Assembly (NCBI GenBank): GCA_016713535.1
Contig: JADJOY010000029.1
Location: 86,511-150,510, forward strand
DNA: 64,000 nucleotides
Source: JADJOY01 sp016713535 [NCBI: Deltaproteobacteria bacterium]
Lineage (GTDB): Bacteria > JADJOY01
Direction of reading: 5' to 3'
The notes below the pieces were generated by a model. The model did no database searches. It was given only the letters and a program-made list of their open reading frames with translations, and was not told where the DNA came from. Both the position numbers and the translations under genes were made by a program. Position 1 is the stretch's first letter, and every line of letters starts with the position of its first letter. Below, in pieces: positions 8,994 to 18,670 of this stretch.

Positions 8994-9734
8994 TCAGAAG
9001 CGCAGCGTGAGCGCGAGCCCGGTGGTGGGCTCGGGGCGCGGCGCGGGGCCGCACGAGTCGGGCACGCCGTCATGGGTGATCGGTGTCACCTCCGGCGGAG
9101 CGACCCAGCGATGGAAGGCTTCGATGCCGTCCGCGAGGACGATGCCGACGTCACGCCACGTCGACGCGGGCTGCTCGATCAGGTACTGGCGAAGCTGGTA
9201 GCGCGCCTCGCCGAACAGCGAGCCCGCCGTCGAGGTGATCGCCAGGTCGATCGCGGACGGCTGCTCCACCCACCCCTCGAACAGGTACTCCCACGCCACC
9301 GAGGCGACCGAGCTGTACGCGAAGCCGGCCCACGGCGAGTAGGAGCGGTTGCGGACCAGCAGATAGATCTCGGCGCCCATCTCGGGATGGAAGATGTAGT
9401 TGATCAGCCCGTTGTCGCCGTCGCTGAAGGTGGGCGGGTTCGTGAACGCCGAGACGAAGTTGTCGATCGACGGGGGCGAGGTGTTCGAGAACTCGGGGTT
9501 GATCATGGTGCCGCCCAGCACGACGACGAAGGCCGCGATCGTCTCGATCGTCGGCACCCACAGGTTGTCGCGCTCCGGGGGGTACGGTGCGGTCAGCCAG
9601 TCCGCCGCCGGTGTCGGTGACGGCGCGCTCTGGGTCGCGGCTGCGCCCTCGTCGGGGACGACGACCTCCGCCGCGGCGCCGCCGCGCGCGAGCAGCACCA
9701 GCGTCACGAGGGTGGCGATCCGCGCGCGGCTCAC
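8994..9734 (-). CDS. DUF3943 domain outer-membrane-associated protein
   Basis: A 246-residue exported protein with a signal peptide (residues 1-22, cut near GGAAAE). The core DNGLINYIFHPEMGAEIYLL ... SYSPWAGFAYSSVASVAWEYLFEGWVEQPSAIDLAITSTAGSLFGEARYQ is the DUF3943 pattern, in which conserved His-Pro, Trp-Glu-Tyr-x-x-Glu and Gly-Glu residues recur. Function is unknown; such proteins are membrane-associated. GTG start overlaps the stop of the SGNH hydrolase gene (GTGA), so it is in the same transcript. It ends in LALTLRF, an aromatic terminus like that of outer-membrane proteins. Confidence 0.75.
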   Translation of the reverse strand: MSRARIATLVTLVLLARGGAAAEVVVPDEGAAATQSAPSPTPAADWLTAPYPPERDNLWVPTIETIAAFVVVLGGTMINPEFSNTSPPSIDNFVSAFTNPPTFSDGDNGLINYIFHPEMGAEIYLLVRNRSYSPWAGFAYSSVASVAWEYLFEGWVEQPSAIDLAITSTAGSLFGEARYQLRQYLIEQPASTWRDVGIVLADGIEAFHRWVAPPEVTPITHDGVPDSCGPAPRPEPTTGLALTLRF

Positions 9735-10951
9735 GGCGACGCGGCCCGTCGAGCGCGGCGCTGGGCCGCGCGCTCGACCTCGCGCTGGATCGGGGCCGCG
9801 AGCGCCGCCGCGAGGAGCTCGTGGCCGAGCGGCGTGGGGTGGAAGTCGGCGTCACCCAGGTAGAGGTCGCGCGCCGGCACACCCCGTCTCGCGGCCTCCT
9901 CGCGGATCGCCGTGCGCGGCTCCACGAACGGCACGTCGGGGTGCGACTCGGCGAAGGAGGCGAGGAACGAATGCATCGAGCCAGGGTCGCCGCGGTCGAG
10001 GTGCTCGAGGTTCGGGATCTCGACGATCACGAGCGGCACGCCGCGCTCGCGGGCCACCTCGGCGATCGCCTCCAGCAGCACGAAGCCATACCGGAAGCGG
10101 CGGCAGATCTCCAGGTGTGGGTCGAAGAACGGCACGGCTCGCTCGAGCCCACGTGCGGCGGTCGCGAGCGCGCCGCCGCGCTCGCGGGCCCGTTCGAGCG
10201 CGGGCAGCAGCACGTCGTAGCGGAGCAGGTCGCGGCGAAAGCGCAGCTCGGCGACCAGCGACGAGCGGGTCCTGAGCCACCGCTCGAGGCGCTCCGGAAA
10301 GAGCCAGAACGAGGGCACGACCTCGTCCGACGACTCGGGTGACGTGCACGCCTCCGGGAAGCGCTGCTGGTAGCGGTACTGGTTGAGCCCCATGTCGGAG
10401 ACGTCGTTCGAGTAGGCCGCGTAGATCAAGAGGTCGGGTGCGAAGAGCGGCAGCGCGACCTCGCGGGCCGCCGCCTCGATCTCCGTGAGCTGATACCCCG
10501 ACACGCCGAGGTTGGTCACGTCGATCGAGCCGAGCGGGGCGGGCGCCGTCAGCCGGCGCTCGAGGACGGCCGGCCAGGCCTGATCCCACGCCACGTGGGT
10601 GCCGTAGGTCATGCTGTCGCCGATCACCGCGACACCGAACGTGCTCGGGGGCCTGGGCAGCATGGGCTCCGCATCGTGGAAGCCCCACGAGTTCACGGTC
10701 GCCCCCTCGATCTCACCGAAGCCGGGCACCTGCACGTAGTCGAGGCCTGGCTTCAAGCTGCGGGTGCGGCCGTTCACGGGCAGCCCGTGGCGTCGCTGGT
10801 GGGGCGCGAGCACGCCCGGCCGCTCGGCGGCGGCGAGGCGACGCAGGTGGAGCTCGGCGGCGAGCGCCAGCGGCGCGAGCGTGGCGCACGCGGTCAGGGC
10901 GGCGAACGCGAGCCGCCGCGGCAGGCTGGGACGCGCGGACGGCTTCGTCAT
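9731..10951 (-). CDS. SGNH/GDSL-type hydrolase, membrane-anchored
   Basis: A 406-residue protein with an N-terminal hydrophobic segment (residues 13-32) acting as signal or anchor. SGNH blocks are visible: GDSMTYG with nucleophile Ser113, the GVSGYQ glycine block, AYSNDVSD with the Asn, and DFHPTPLGH near the C-terminus with Asp and His of the triad. A NSWGFHD motif before the GDS block is typical of SGNH proteins linked to polysaccharide acylation or esterase work. The ATG overlaps the stop of the upstream membrane protein (ATGA). It probably deacylates or transfers an acyl group on an envelope glycan; the substrate is unknown. Confidence 0.85.
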   Translation of the reverse strand: MTKPSARPSLPRRLAFAALTACATLAPLALAAELHLRRLAAAERPGVLAPHQRRHGLPVNGRTRSLKPGLDYVQVPGFGEIEGATVNSWGFHDAEPMLPRPPSTFGVAVIGDSMTYGTHVAWDQAWPAVLERRLTAPAPLGSIDVTNLGVSGYQLTEIEAAAREVALPLFAPDLLIYAAYSNDVSDMGLNQYRYQQRFPEACTSPESSDEVVPSFWLFPERLERWLRTRSSLVAELRFRRDLLRYDVLLPALERARERGGALATAARGLERAVPFFDPHLEICRRFRYGFVLLEAIAEVARERGVPLVIVEIPNLEHLDRGDPGSMHSFLASFAESHPDVPFVEPRTAIREEAARRGVPARDLYLGDADFHPTPLGHELLAAALAAPIQREVERAAQRRARRAASP

Positions 10952-12489
10952 GGGGACTCGAGGCACAGCTCGGGCGGGAAGAGTGCCGCGTTCGCGCGGT
11001 AGACATCACGCAGCGCGCAGCGGACGTCGCGATCGAAGGCGCTCCACACGACGAAGTCGCCGACCTCGCTGGTGTCGTGAGTGGCGCCGGCTCGTGACAG
11101 CGCGGCCTCCACCGCCCCTCGAACCGGCGAGACGTCCGAGAGCACCACCGCGGCGTGCGGCGACGCGAACACCTCGCGCTCGTGGTCGGGATAGCGGCTC
11201 GGCAGCTCACCGGCGGCGACGATCGCCTCGCGGCTCACGAAGGTGAGCGGCCACTTGAGGGCATCGTCGGTGTAGACCCGGTCGATGCCGCGCGCGCGCA
11301 GGTGCGCCACGAGCCGCGTGACGACGTCGTCGTGGACCGAATCGATGGTGCGGGCGCACGTGTAGGCCGAGCCGGCGAGGAAGAGCGCCGCGGCCGGCCA
11401 CGCGAGCGCGCGCGGCGCGCGCGCCAGGACCGAGCCCCACGCGAGGAAGAGGAACGGCAACGCGTAGAGCCAGTACTTGCTGCCGTCGCGGCTCGAGGCC
11501 GCGATCGCGAGCCCGACCAGCGGCGGCACCGCGAGCGCCGCGCGCCTGAACCCGCGGGACGCCTCGGGCGCGACGTCGCCCCGGCGCAGCGCGCGGGCCG
11601 CGAACGCGAGATACGACACCGCGAGCAGCCCGGCCATCCCCGCGTCGAGCGCGCCGCCCGTCCGCGGAAGCTCGCTCGCGAAGCCGAGCCCGCGCGCGAG
11701 TCCCGCGGTGAAGGTGGCGCCCAGGCGCGCCGCGCTCGCGGCGATCCGCCCGTCCGCGCCGGCGCCGGGCGCGGGACCGATCACGAACGCGAGCGTCGGG
11801 CCCCACAGCGCGCGCGTCGCGAGCGCGCCGAGCGCGAGCGCGGCGGTGCCCGCCGCGAGGCGCCGCGGCGCGACCGCCCGCCGGCCGAGCGCGAGCGGCA
11901 GTGCGGGGGCCGCGATCACCAGCGCCATCGGGTTGAGCCATCCGCACACCGGAAGCACGGCGCCGAGGAGCGCGGCGCTCACGACGCCAGGCGCGCCGCT
12001 CGCGGCCAGCGAGTCGCTCCACGCGATCAGCGCCAGGCCGAGGGCGAGGCCGACGTTGTGGGTGTTGACCCACACGGTCGCGCGCCACAGCTCGGGTGGC
12101 GGCAGCGCCACGGACAGCGCGGCGAGGAGCGCCACGGGCTCGCCGAACCCCCGCGCGGCGAGGTGATGGAAGAGCAGCACCATCGCCACGGTGATCGCGA
12201 CGGTCGCGAGCGCGAGCCAGCGCTCGTCGGCGCCGAAGAGCGCGAAGAAGGGCAGCGCCAGGTAGGCCTGCACCAGCTCGCCGGCGTTGCCGGGGCGGCC
12301 GTAGCACTCGAGGATCGGCCGGGCCTCGGCGAGCGCGTGCAGCGCGACCACGCCCGGCACGAGCTCGTCCGAGTAGAGGTTGTGGTGCGCGACGTACGGC
12401 AGGCGCAGCACGAGCGTCGCGCCGACGATCGCCGCGCGCGTGCCAGTTCGCGTTCGCAGGAAGCAGCGGCCGGTGGGACTCGTCGTCAT
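10948..12489 (-). CDS. Polytopic membrane protein, glycosyltransferase-39-like
   Basis: A 513-residue protein with about ten hydrophobic segments and a 120-residue soluble C-terminus. The N-terminal Asp/Glu pair after the first helix (HHNLYSDEL) resembles the catalytic DE loop of GT-C enzymes, which take sugars from polyprenyl phosphates on the periplasmic side. The C-terminal part (RGIDRVYTDDALKWPLTF) looks like the periplasmic domain of these proteins. I infer a GT-C/PMT-like enzyme, but similarity is weak and a transport role is possible. ATG at 12489 is used; the frame is open far upstream only as an Arg-rich shadow across the divergent gene. First gene of the minus-strand block. Confidence 0.65.
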   Translation of the reverse strand: MTTSPTGRCFLRTRTGTRAAIVGATLVLRLPYVAHHNLYSDELVPGVVALHALAEARPILECYGRPGNAGELVQAYLALPFFALFGADERWLALATVAITVAMVLLFHHLAARGFGEPVALLAALSVALPPPELWRATVWVNTHNVGLALGLALIAWSDSLAASGAPGVVSAALLGAVLPVCGWLNPMALVIAAPALPLALGRRAVAPRRLAAGTAALALGALATRALWGPTLAFVIGPAPGAGADGRIAASAARLGATFTAGLARGLGFASELPRTGGALDAGMAGLLAVSYLAFAARALRRGDVAPEASRGFRRAALAVPPLVGLAIAASSRDGSKYWLYALPFLFLAWGSVLARAPRALAWPAAALFLAGSAYTCARTIDSVHDDVVTRLVAHLRARGIDRVYTDDALKWPLTFVSREAIVAAGELPSRYPDHEREVFASPHAAVVLSDVSPVRGAVEAALSRAGATHDTSEVGDFVVWSAFDRDVRCALRDVYRANAALFPPELCLESP

Positions 12490-12606
12490 GGTGGGAGGGG
12501 GCGCGAGCGCGGCGGCGACTTTACCCGAGCCCCCGTCGTTCGATGGCACGCGAAAGCGGCCCTCGGGTAGGATCCGGCGCTCGATCGCAGCACGGCCGGA
12601 GGGGAC

Positions 12607-15102
12607 ATGACGGACGGAACGAAGCGCGGGGGATGGGCGCGAGGCGTCGCGGGCGTGCTCGGCGCGTGCGCCGTGATCGCGAGCGGCTGCGGTGGCTCCT
12701 CGAACGGGACCCGCTACTCCTACGACGTGCCGACCTCGGCCAGCTCGCCGTGGCCGATGATGCGTCGCACCGCGGCCAACGACGGGCGCAGCACCGTGAT
12801 CCCGCCGCGAGCCGCCGCGTCCGGCGAGGCGCCGTGGCGCTATCCGACCGGCAAGGGCATCTTCAGCGTGCCGGTGATCGGCGAGGATGGGCGGGTGTTG
12901 GTGGGGTCCGCCGACCGCACCTTCTATGCGATCGAGCCCGACGGGCGGCTGGCGTGGACCTTCCCGACCGGCGAGATCATCGACTCGGCGGGCAGCGTCG
13001 CCGCCGATGGCACCATCTACTTCGGCTCGGGTGACGGGCACCTCTACGCGCTCGATCCCGACGGCGAGCAGAAGTGGGCCTTCGCCGCCCACCACCAGAG
13101 CGGCGGCCCCGACGCGAGCCAGGGCAACCGCTGCAGCGACCTGCCGCCCGCGGGCGGACCCAGCACCTGGTTCGAGGGCAACGTGGTGATCGGCGCCGAT
13201 GGCCGGCTGTGGGCCGGCAACGACGACTACCGCATGTATTCGCTCGACCCCGACGGTACCGAGCGCTTCGCATTCTTCGTCGGCCCGATCCCGTTCGGCG
13301 CCGTGTAATCGGCGGCCACCACCCGCGCCGACGACTCGGCGGTGTTCGGCGGCATGGACTTCTTCGTGTACACGGTCTCGGCCGACGGCGAGTGCCTGTG
13401 GCGGCGCTTCCTCAACGCCCCGGTGAGCGCGAGCCCGGCGCGCGCACCCGACGGCACGATCTACGTGGGCGGCTGGGACAACGCGCTCTACGCTCTCGAC
13501 GGCGCCACCGGCGAGATCCGCTGGCGGTTCGGCACCACGTCGCACATCTACGGCTCGGCGGCGATCGCCGAGGACGGCACGATCTACGTCGGCTCGACCG
13601 ACGGCAGCCTCTACGCGGTGTCGCCCGAGGGCACGCGGCTCTGGACGTTCGACACCCTCGACCCGATCCGTTCGTCGCCGTCGATCGACGGCGATGGCCG
13701 CGTCTACTTCGGCGCAGGCGACGGCGTGCTCTACGCGCTGAATCCGGACGGTACGCGCGCGTGGAGCTACGACGCGACCCAGCAGGATCGCAACGACCTC
13801 AACTCGTCACCGGTGCTCGGCGAGGAGCGGATCTATCTCGGCTCCGAGGACGGCAGCATCCTGGGCGTGCCGTACGGCCACTGTGCCTCGAGCTCGGACC
13901 CGCGCTGCAGCACCTCGCCCGCCTCCGACCTCGGGGACGACGGCGCCGCGCCCTACGACGTGACGCCCGGCGGCCTGAACTTCTCGGCGGTGCCCGAGCC
14001 GGTGCAGCGTGGCGCCGGGTTCACCGTGCGGCTGGTGGCCCGGGAGGGCGGCGACACGCTGCTCGCGCGCCTCGACGTCGCGAGCGTGAGCGTCGAGTCC
14101 GAGCCGGCGATCGAGTGGGAGGTGGTGGAGCAGGGCGGTGGTCAGTGGATCAACCTGGTGCCTAGATCGCTGCTCGCGGCGGGCACGAGCTACACCCTCG
14201 ACGTATCGTCGAAGTGGACCGCCGGCGGCGGGCGCAAGGGGAGCGTGTCGCAGCGCTTCGCGTTCTCGACGGTCGCGGAGGAGGTGGCGCCGCCCTCGTT
14301 CGCGGTCGGCGCCGACGCGGCCCCGGCGTTCGAGATCCGGAATCTCGCCCCGTACCAGCCGCCGGTGATCGTGAGCTTGAACCAGATCGGCTTCGACAGC
14401 CTCGACTTCCTGGCGAGCGTGATCGAGAGCGCGCCCGGGCGCTTCGTGCTGTGGCTCATGGCGGGGAAGGCCGGTGCAGACGGAACCGAGGTGGACCCGG
14501 CCACACCGTCTCTGGTGGCGATGGACGGCGTCCTCGACGGCGCGTCGTTCGCGATGAACGGCGTGGGTCTGACACTCGTCACCGGCGGGCCGCCGATCCC
14601 GATCGGCGACTTCCGGCTCGCGTCGCAGTTCGACGCCGCCGGCAAGTTCGACGGCGGTACCTCGATGGTGGCGCGCGCGAGCTGCGCGGACCTCGGGCTC
14701 ATCGGCACCTTCCTGTCGCTCTTCCAGCTCTGTAACGGCGCCGGCGAGTTCGTGTCGGTCGGGACGATCCGCGGCGCGACCTACGACGGCGCGGCGAACC
14801 ACCGGCCCGCGAACGTGAGCGTCACGTCGATCGAACGCGCCGGTCGCGAGTTCACCGCGACGCTCGACGCGCCCGGCTACGAGCTCGCCGAGCACCTGCC
14901 CGCGATCGTGCTGGTCGACCCGGCCACGGGGCGCTCGGTGCAGACCGACTACCGCAAGGCGCTGTCGTCGAGCGCGACCGCGAGCGGTGATCTCGCGTCG
15001 ATCACGCTGCGCATCCCCGACGACGTGGCGCTGCCCAGCGGCCCCGTGAAGGCGATCGTGGTCACCGACCTCTTCCCCCTCGCGTCTCAGGTGCTCGAGT
15101 GA
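12607..15102 (+). CDS. PQQ-like beta-propeller lipoprotein, interrupted by in-frame TAA
   Basis: The reading frame encodes a lipoprotein (lipobox VIASGC, Cys27) with at least six propeller blades of the type DGTIYFGSGDGHLYALDPDG, then an approximately 400-residue region with Ig-like and unfamiliar folds. A TAA at 13306-13308 (codon 234) lies in the middle of the propeller; the frame continues unchanged to 15102 with perfect blade periodicity. One base change (TAC to TAA) would explain it. Without the stop the product has about 830 residues. A restart at ATG 13354 would lack the signal. Propellers of this kind bind protein or substrate rather than PQQ itself. The start is preceded by GGAGGGG; the end overlaps amgK. 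Confidence 0.75.
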
Positions 15103-16145
15103 CGCTCCACGCGGGCCGGATCGCGGGGACGATCCGGCTGGCGTTCGGCGGTGAGGTCGACGCCACGCGGGTCGAGCACCTCGCGGGCGACGCGAGCGTG
15201 CGCTCGTTCCACCGGGTGTGGCTCGGTGGCGGCGGTGGTGCGGGCGAGGTGCCGGCGACGGCGGTGCTCATGCGCGACCCGCGTCCCGCCGCCGACGACG
15301 GCTGCGGTGACGACTTCGTCGCGCTCGAGCGCCACCTCCGTCACCACGGGGTCGGCGTGCCCGCGGTGTACGCCCGCGATCGCGACGCCGGCCTCTACCT
15401 GCTCGAGGACCTCGGCGACCGCGTGTTGCAGGACGAGGTGAAGGAGGCCGGCGCCGTGCGCCGCCGCGAGCTCTACCGCGCGGCGCTCGAGGTGCTGGTG
15501 GTGCTGGCGCGCGACGCCTCGCGGCTCGATCCTCGTCCCACGCCCGCCCATGGACGGGCCTTCGACGAGGCGAAGCTCGGCTGGGAGATGGAGTTCTTCC
15601 TCACGCACACCGTGCAGGGGCTCTGGCAGATGAAGCCCACCGAGGGCGACCTCGCGGCCCTACGCGCCGGCTTCGCCGGTTTGGTCAGCGCGCTCGCTGC
15701 GCTACCGCGGGTCTTCACCCACCGCGACTACCACAGCCGCAACCTCCTGGTTCAGGGCGAGTCGTCGATTCGCGTCGTCGACTTCCAGGACGCGCGCATG
15801 GGGCCGGCGGTCTACGACGTCGCGTCGCTGCTACGCGACTCGTACCTCGACCTCGACGAGGACGAGAACGCGTCGCTCCTTGAGGAGCACCGCCTGCGGC
15901 TCCTCGAGGCGGGGATCGACGTGCCGGGACGCGATGCCTTCGTCGGGGACTACGACCGCATGAGCGTGCAGCGCGGCCTCAAGGCCCTCGGCACCTTCGG
16001 CTACATGGCCACCCAGCGCCGCAAGACCGGCTACCTCGAAGCCGTGCCGCGGACCCTCGCGCGCGTCCGCGCGGCGCTGGTACGGCTACCCGAGCTGGAC
16101 GTGCTTCGCACCCACCTCGATCCGATCCTCGGCTCGAACCTCTGA
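15099..16145 (+). CDS. amgK: AmgK-like N-acetylmuramate/N-acetylglucosamine kinase
   Basis: A 348-residue aminoglycoside-phosphotransferase-fold kinase. Visible are the Brenner-type catalytic loop FTHRDYHSRNLLV (Asp, Asn), the metal Asp in RVVDFQDARMGPAVYDVASLL, and the YLLEDLGDR stretch, all as in AmgK. AmgK phosphorylates anomeric C1 of MurNAc or GlcNAc; MurU then makes UDP-MurNAc, bypassing de novo, fosfomycin-sensitive synthesis. A murU-like gene lies 2.5 kb downstream on the same strand, which supports AmgK over a drug-resistance kinase. The GTG start overlaps the stop of the propeller gene (GTGA). Confidence 0.82.
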   Translation: MTLHAGRIAGTIRLAFGGEVDATRVEHLAGDASVRSFHRVWLGGGGGAGEVPATAVLMRDPRPAADDGCGDDFVALERHLRHHGVGVPAVYARDRDAGLYLLEDLGDRVLQDEVKEAGAVRRRELYRAALEVLVVLARDASRLDPRPTPAHGRAFDEAKLGWEMEFFLTHTVQGLWQMKPTEGDLAALRAGFAGLVSALAALPRVFTHRDYHSRNLLVQGESSIRVVDFQDARMGPAVYDVASLLRDSYLDLDEDENASLLEEHRLRLLEAGIDVPGRDAFVGDYDRMSVQRGLKALGTFGYMATQRRKTGYLEAVPRTLARVRAALVRLPELDVLRTHLDPILGSNL

Positions 16146-17007
16146 ATGCGAGTTCCACCGGTGCGCCGACACTCAAGCCTAAGCCAGCGGCTCAAGGGCA
16201 GGATTCTCGCTGCCACTCTGAATCCGGTCCTGTGGTTCCTGAACAGGTTGCCAGTGCCCGCTCGCGAGCCGGATGCGCCACGGTATGCGAGCGCGGAGTG
16301 GCTCGCCGCGGTGCGAGAGCGATGCCGGGAAACTGCGCGAATGGATCTCGCCGTGGGAGATTCGGGAGTTGAACCGATCACCAAGATCGGCGGGTCGCCC
16401 TGGTGGCCGAGCGACCGGCCGCGTCCGCGGTGCAACCGCGCCGGCCACGCGATGAGCTTCTACGTCCAGGTGCGACTGGACGACGTTCCGGATCTCGGTT
16501 GGCCGCACGGCTGGTTGGCATCGGTTCACTTCTGCAACGAGTGCATGTGGGCAGGACTGTTCGACGGAACTGCAACGGCTCAGTCGGTCGAGCTCTTCGA
16601 CGTGCGCGGCGATGTGAAGCCCGACGGTTTCGGCGCGACCGGTGGGGAGGCTCTTCGACCGCACCGCGTGACTCTCTCGGCCGTGATGGAAGCGCCGGGC
16701 CTCGGTGACTTTCGGGCCACTGGCCGGCGGAATCCCGGATGACTGGTGGCCCGGCGACGATCTCGACGAAGATCTCGGCTACGGGTTCAAGCACGTCAAG
16801 CGCTCGAAGCTCGGCGGCTGGCCGACGTGGGCGCAGGACGCCGAGTGGCCCGAGTGCGAGCGCTGTGAGCGCATGCGTTTCGTCGCGCAACTCGACTGGG
16901 TGATCGGTGCCGAAGCACCGTGGGGCGGCGGGGGTTATGGCTACCTCTTCGTCTGCAGTCCGGGCTGCCCCGACCGGCGCGGCGAGCTGGTGATCCAGAC
17001 GACGTGA
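16146..17007 (+). CDS. DUF1963/YwqG-like protein, frameshifted
   Basis: Two similar halves are encoded in different frames. The first has KIGGSPWWPSDRPRPRCNRAGHAMSF, the second SKLGGWPTWAQDAEWPECERC; both follow the YwqG/DUF1963 pattern of a Lys-x-Gly-Gly-x-Pro turn followed by a Cys pair and an MxFxxQ strand. The frame is lost between about 16690 and 16740, where the first frame ends at 16742 and the second opens from 16705. One missing or extra base would restore a protein of about 287 residues. Function of the family is unknown. The gene begins right after the amgK stop. Two overlapping genes are less likely because each half alone lacks part of the fold. Confidence 0.62.
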
Positions 17008-17030
17008 CCGCCTGCCGACCGCCGAGCGGA

Positions 17031-17055
17031 AACTGGCCATTCGAAGTGGCCAGTT
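17031..17055. promoter_or_regulatory. Inverted repeat, likely antitoxin operator
   Basis: Perfect 9-base arms AACTGGCCA and TGGCCAGTT flank a 7-base spacer containing the palindrome TTCGAA. The site ends 13 bases before the antitoxin ATG, where Phd/VapB antitoxins bind and repress their own operon. It is the only AT-leaning stretch in the neighbourhood and probably overlaps the promoter. Confidence 0.7.
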
Positions 17056-17068
17056 GTATCGTCGGCTC

Positions 17069-17287
17069 ATGAAGCAGATCGCCGCAGCCCAGTTCAAGGA
17101 CCGGTGTCTCGCCCTGCTCGACGAGGTCGACGAGCGGGGGATCGTCATCACCAAGCGCGGGAAGCCCGTGGCGAAGCTCGTGGCCATCCGCGTCGAATCG
17201 GGAGACCTCATCGGCCGGCTCAAGGGATCGGTGAGGATCCGGGGCGACCTGATGTCGACCGGGGTTCGGTGGGATGCTGAATCTTGA
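17069..17287 (+). CDS. Phd/YefM-type antitoxin
   Basis: A 72-residue protein with the Phd/YefM N-terminal fold: IAAAQFKDRCLALLDEV, then the hairpin IVITKRGKPVAKLVAI which is diagnostic for this antitoxin class. The N-terminal part binds DNA as a dimer, the C-terminal segment (RIRGDLMSTGVRWDAES) covers the toxin. ATG at 17069 aligns with the family start; an in-frame start at 17054 adds five residues and would fall inside the operator. The 3' end overlaps the toxin gene by 14 bases, the usual antitoxin-first arrangement. Confidence 0.88.
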   Translation: MKQIAAAQFKDRCLALLDEVDERGIVITKRGKPVAKLVAIRVESGDLIGRLKGSVRIRGDLMSTGVRWDAES

Positions 17288-17639
17288 TACCCATGTCTTG
17301 GTCCGCGCGATGGTCGACGAGATCTCGACCAAGGAGCGAAAGCTCCTCGCGGGGGCGCGCTGGGGGATCTCGGCGATCGTGCTGTGGGAGCTCGCGAAGC
17401 TCGCCCAGCTTGGTAGCGTCGAGATCGATCTGGAGGCGAGCGAGGTCCGGCGCTTCCTCGCGGCGGTCCACGTCTGGCCACTCACGCTCGACATCGCGCG
17501 CACCAGCACTCGCCTCGACTTCCGCAGCGATCCGGCAGACGAGCTGATTGCGGCCACGAGCATCGTCGAGCGCGTTCCGCTGGTCACCCGCGACCGGGTG
17601 ATCCGCCGCTCGCGGCTCGTTCCACTCGCGCGAGCGTGA
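17274..17639 (+). CDS. vapC: PIN-domain ribonuclease toxin
   Basis: A 121-residue PIN protein. The four acidic metal-binding residues are visible: Asp5 (LDTHVLV), Glu39 (VLWELAKL), Asp in DPADELIAATS near residue 88, and Asp in LVTRDRVI near residue 105. These toxins cleave tRNA or rRNA when the labile antitoxin is lost. The start ATG lies inside the antitoxin gene, giving translational coupling. Intact catalytic residues suggest a working module. Confidence 0.88.
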   Translation: MLNLDTHVLVRAMVDEISTKERKLLAGARWGISAIVLWELAKLAQLGSVEIDLEASEVRRFLAAVHVWPLTLDIARTSTRLDFRSDPADELIAATSIVERVPLVTRDRVIRRSRLVPLARA

Positions 17640-17676
17640 CCGCGGCTCGTGCGGGCCGCGCGCGACCGGGCTTGCA

Positions 17677-18582
17677 TCAGCCCGCGGCGTCCGGCGCGGC
17701 GCGTGCGAGGTCGCGGGTGTCGAGCCAGGTCTTGACGGTGGTGGTGCCGAGGATCACCGCGCCGCCCACGAGCGACCAGCCGTTCGGGCGCTCACCGTGG
17801 GCGAGCCAGGTCCACATCGGGTTGAGCACCGGCTCGAGCAGGCAGATGAGGGACGCCTCGAGCGCCGCGACCTGGCGCAGCCCGCGGGTGAACAGCACGT
17901 AGGCGAGGGCGATCGACATGGCTCCCAGCCACGCCACGATCGCCACGTCCTCGAGCCGCACGGTGTGGACCGGTAGCGCCGGCACGAGCCCGCCAGCGAA
18001 GGCGATCACGTTCCCCATCACCAGCGCCGACGGCACCGCGCTCTCGCCGCCACCCGCGCCCTCGGTCATCCGCAGCCGCCGGAACCCGATCACGGTCAGC
18101 GCCCAGGTCACGCCGGAGACGAGCCCCAGTGCGTTTCCGGCGAGCGGCGCGGGCGCGGTGGTGGAGGGAGGATCGCTGCTCACGAAGAAGAGCGCCATCC
18201 CTGCGGCGAGGAAGGCCATCGCGACGCCGTCGCGGCGGCTCGCGTGCTCGCCGAGCCGCCACGGCGCGAGCGCCATCACCCACAGCGGTGCCGTGGCCTG
18301 GAGGAACACGGCGCTCGCGCCGGTGGTGAGCTTGTTGGCGAGGGCGAACGACATCATCGTGCCGGCGTAAGCGGCGCCCACCGCCACCGCCCGCGCGCTC
18401 GGCCAGCGCCGTGCCTCCGGAAGCAGCGCGAGGAAGACGAGCGCGCCGACGCCCGAGCGAAAGCTCGCGACCTGCCAGCTCGTGAGCGCGCAGCCCTTGA
18501 TGAAGGCGCTGTTGCCCGACCAGAGCAGCGACGCCGCGGCGAGCGCGAGGCGCGCGCCGAGAGCCGGAGGAGTGGAGGCCAT
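17677..18582 (-). CDS. EamA/DMT family transporter
   Basis: A 301-residue protein with ten predicted membrane helices formed by two EamA repeats (LWSGNSAFIKG ... and GVTWALTVIGF ...). The end of each repeat has the family's AxFLQATAPLW and ASLICLLEPVLNPMW stretches. Members are drug/metabolite exporters of varied substrates, such as amino acids or nucleosides; nothing here fixes the substrate. ATG at 18582 is used because upstream frame is Arg/Pro-rich shadow. Orientation is opposite to its neighbours, convergent with the toxin gene and divergent from murU. Confidence 0.87.
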   Translation of the reverse strand: MASTPPALGARLALAAASLLWSGNSAFIKGCALTSWQVASFRSGVGALVFLALLPEARRWPSARAVAVGAAYAGTMMSFALANKLTTGASAVFLQATAPLWVMALAPWRLGEHASRRDGVAMAFLAAGMALFFVSSDPPSTTAPAPLAGNALGLVSGVTWALTVIGFRRLRMTEGAGGGESAVPSALVMGNVIAFAGGLVPALPVHTVRLEDVAIVAWLGAMSIALAYVLFTRGLRQVAALEASLICLLEPVLNPMWTWLAHGERPNGWSLVGGAVILGTTTVKTWLDTRDLARAAPDAAG

Positions 18583-18670
18583 GGGGGCGCGCTCGGCGTG
18601 ATCGACGAGGGGAGTGGCGGCGGGCGAGGGGGTTGAATGTAGCGGATCGCCGGACCACGATCGCGCGGCC

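Noticed and set aside
12490-13545. N-terminal extension of the 10948-12489 membrane protein
   Set aside because: It would overlap the divergent propeller gene and is Arg/Gly-rich; ATG 12489 gives a normal membrane protein start.
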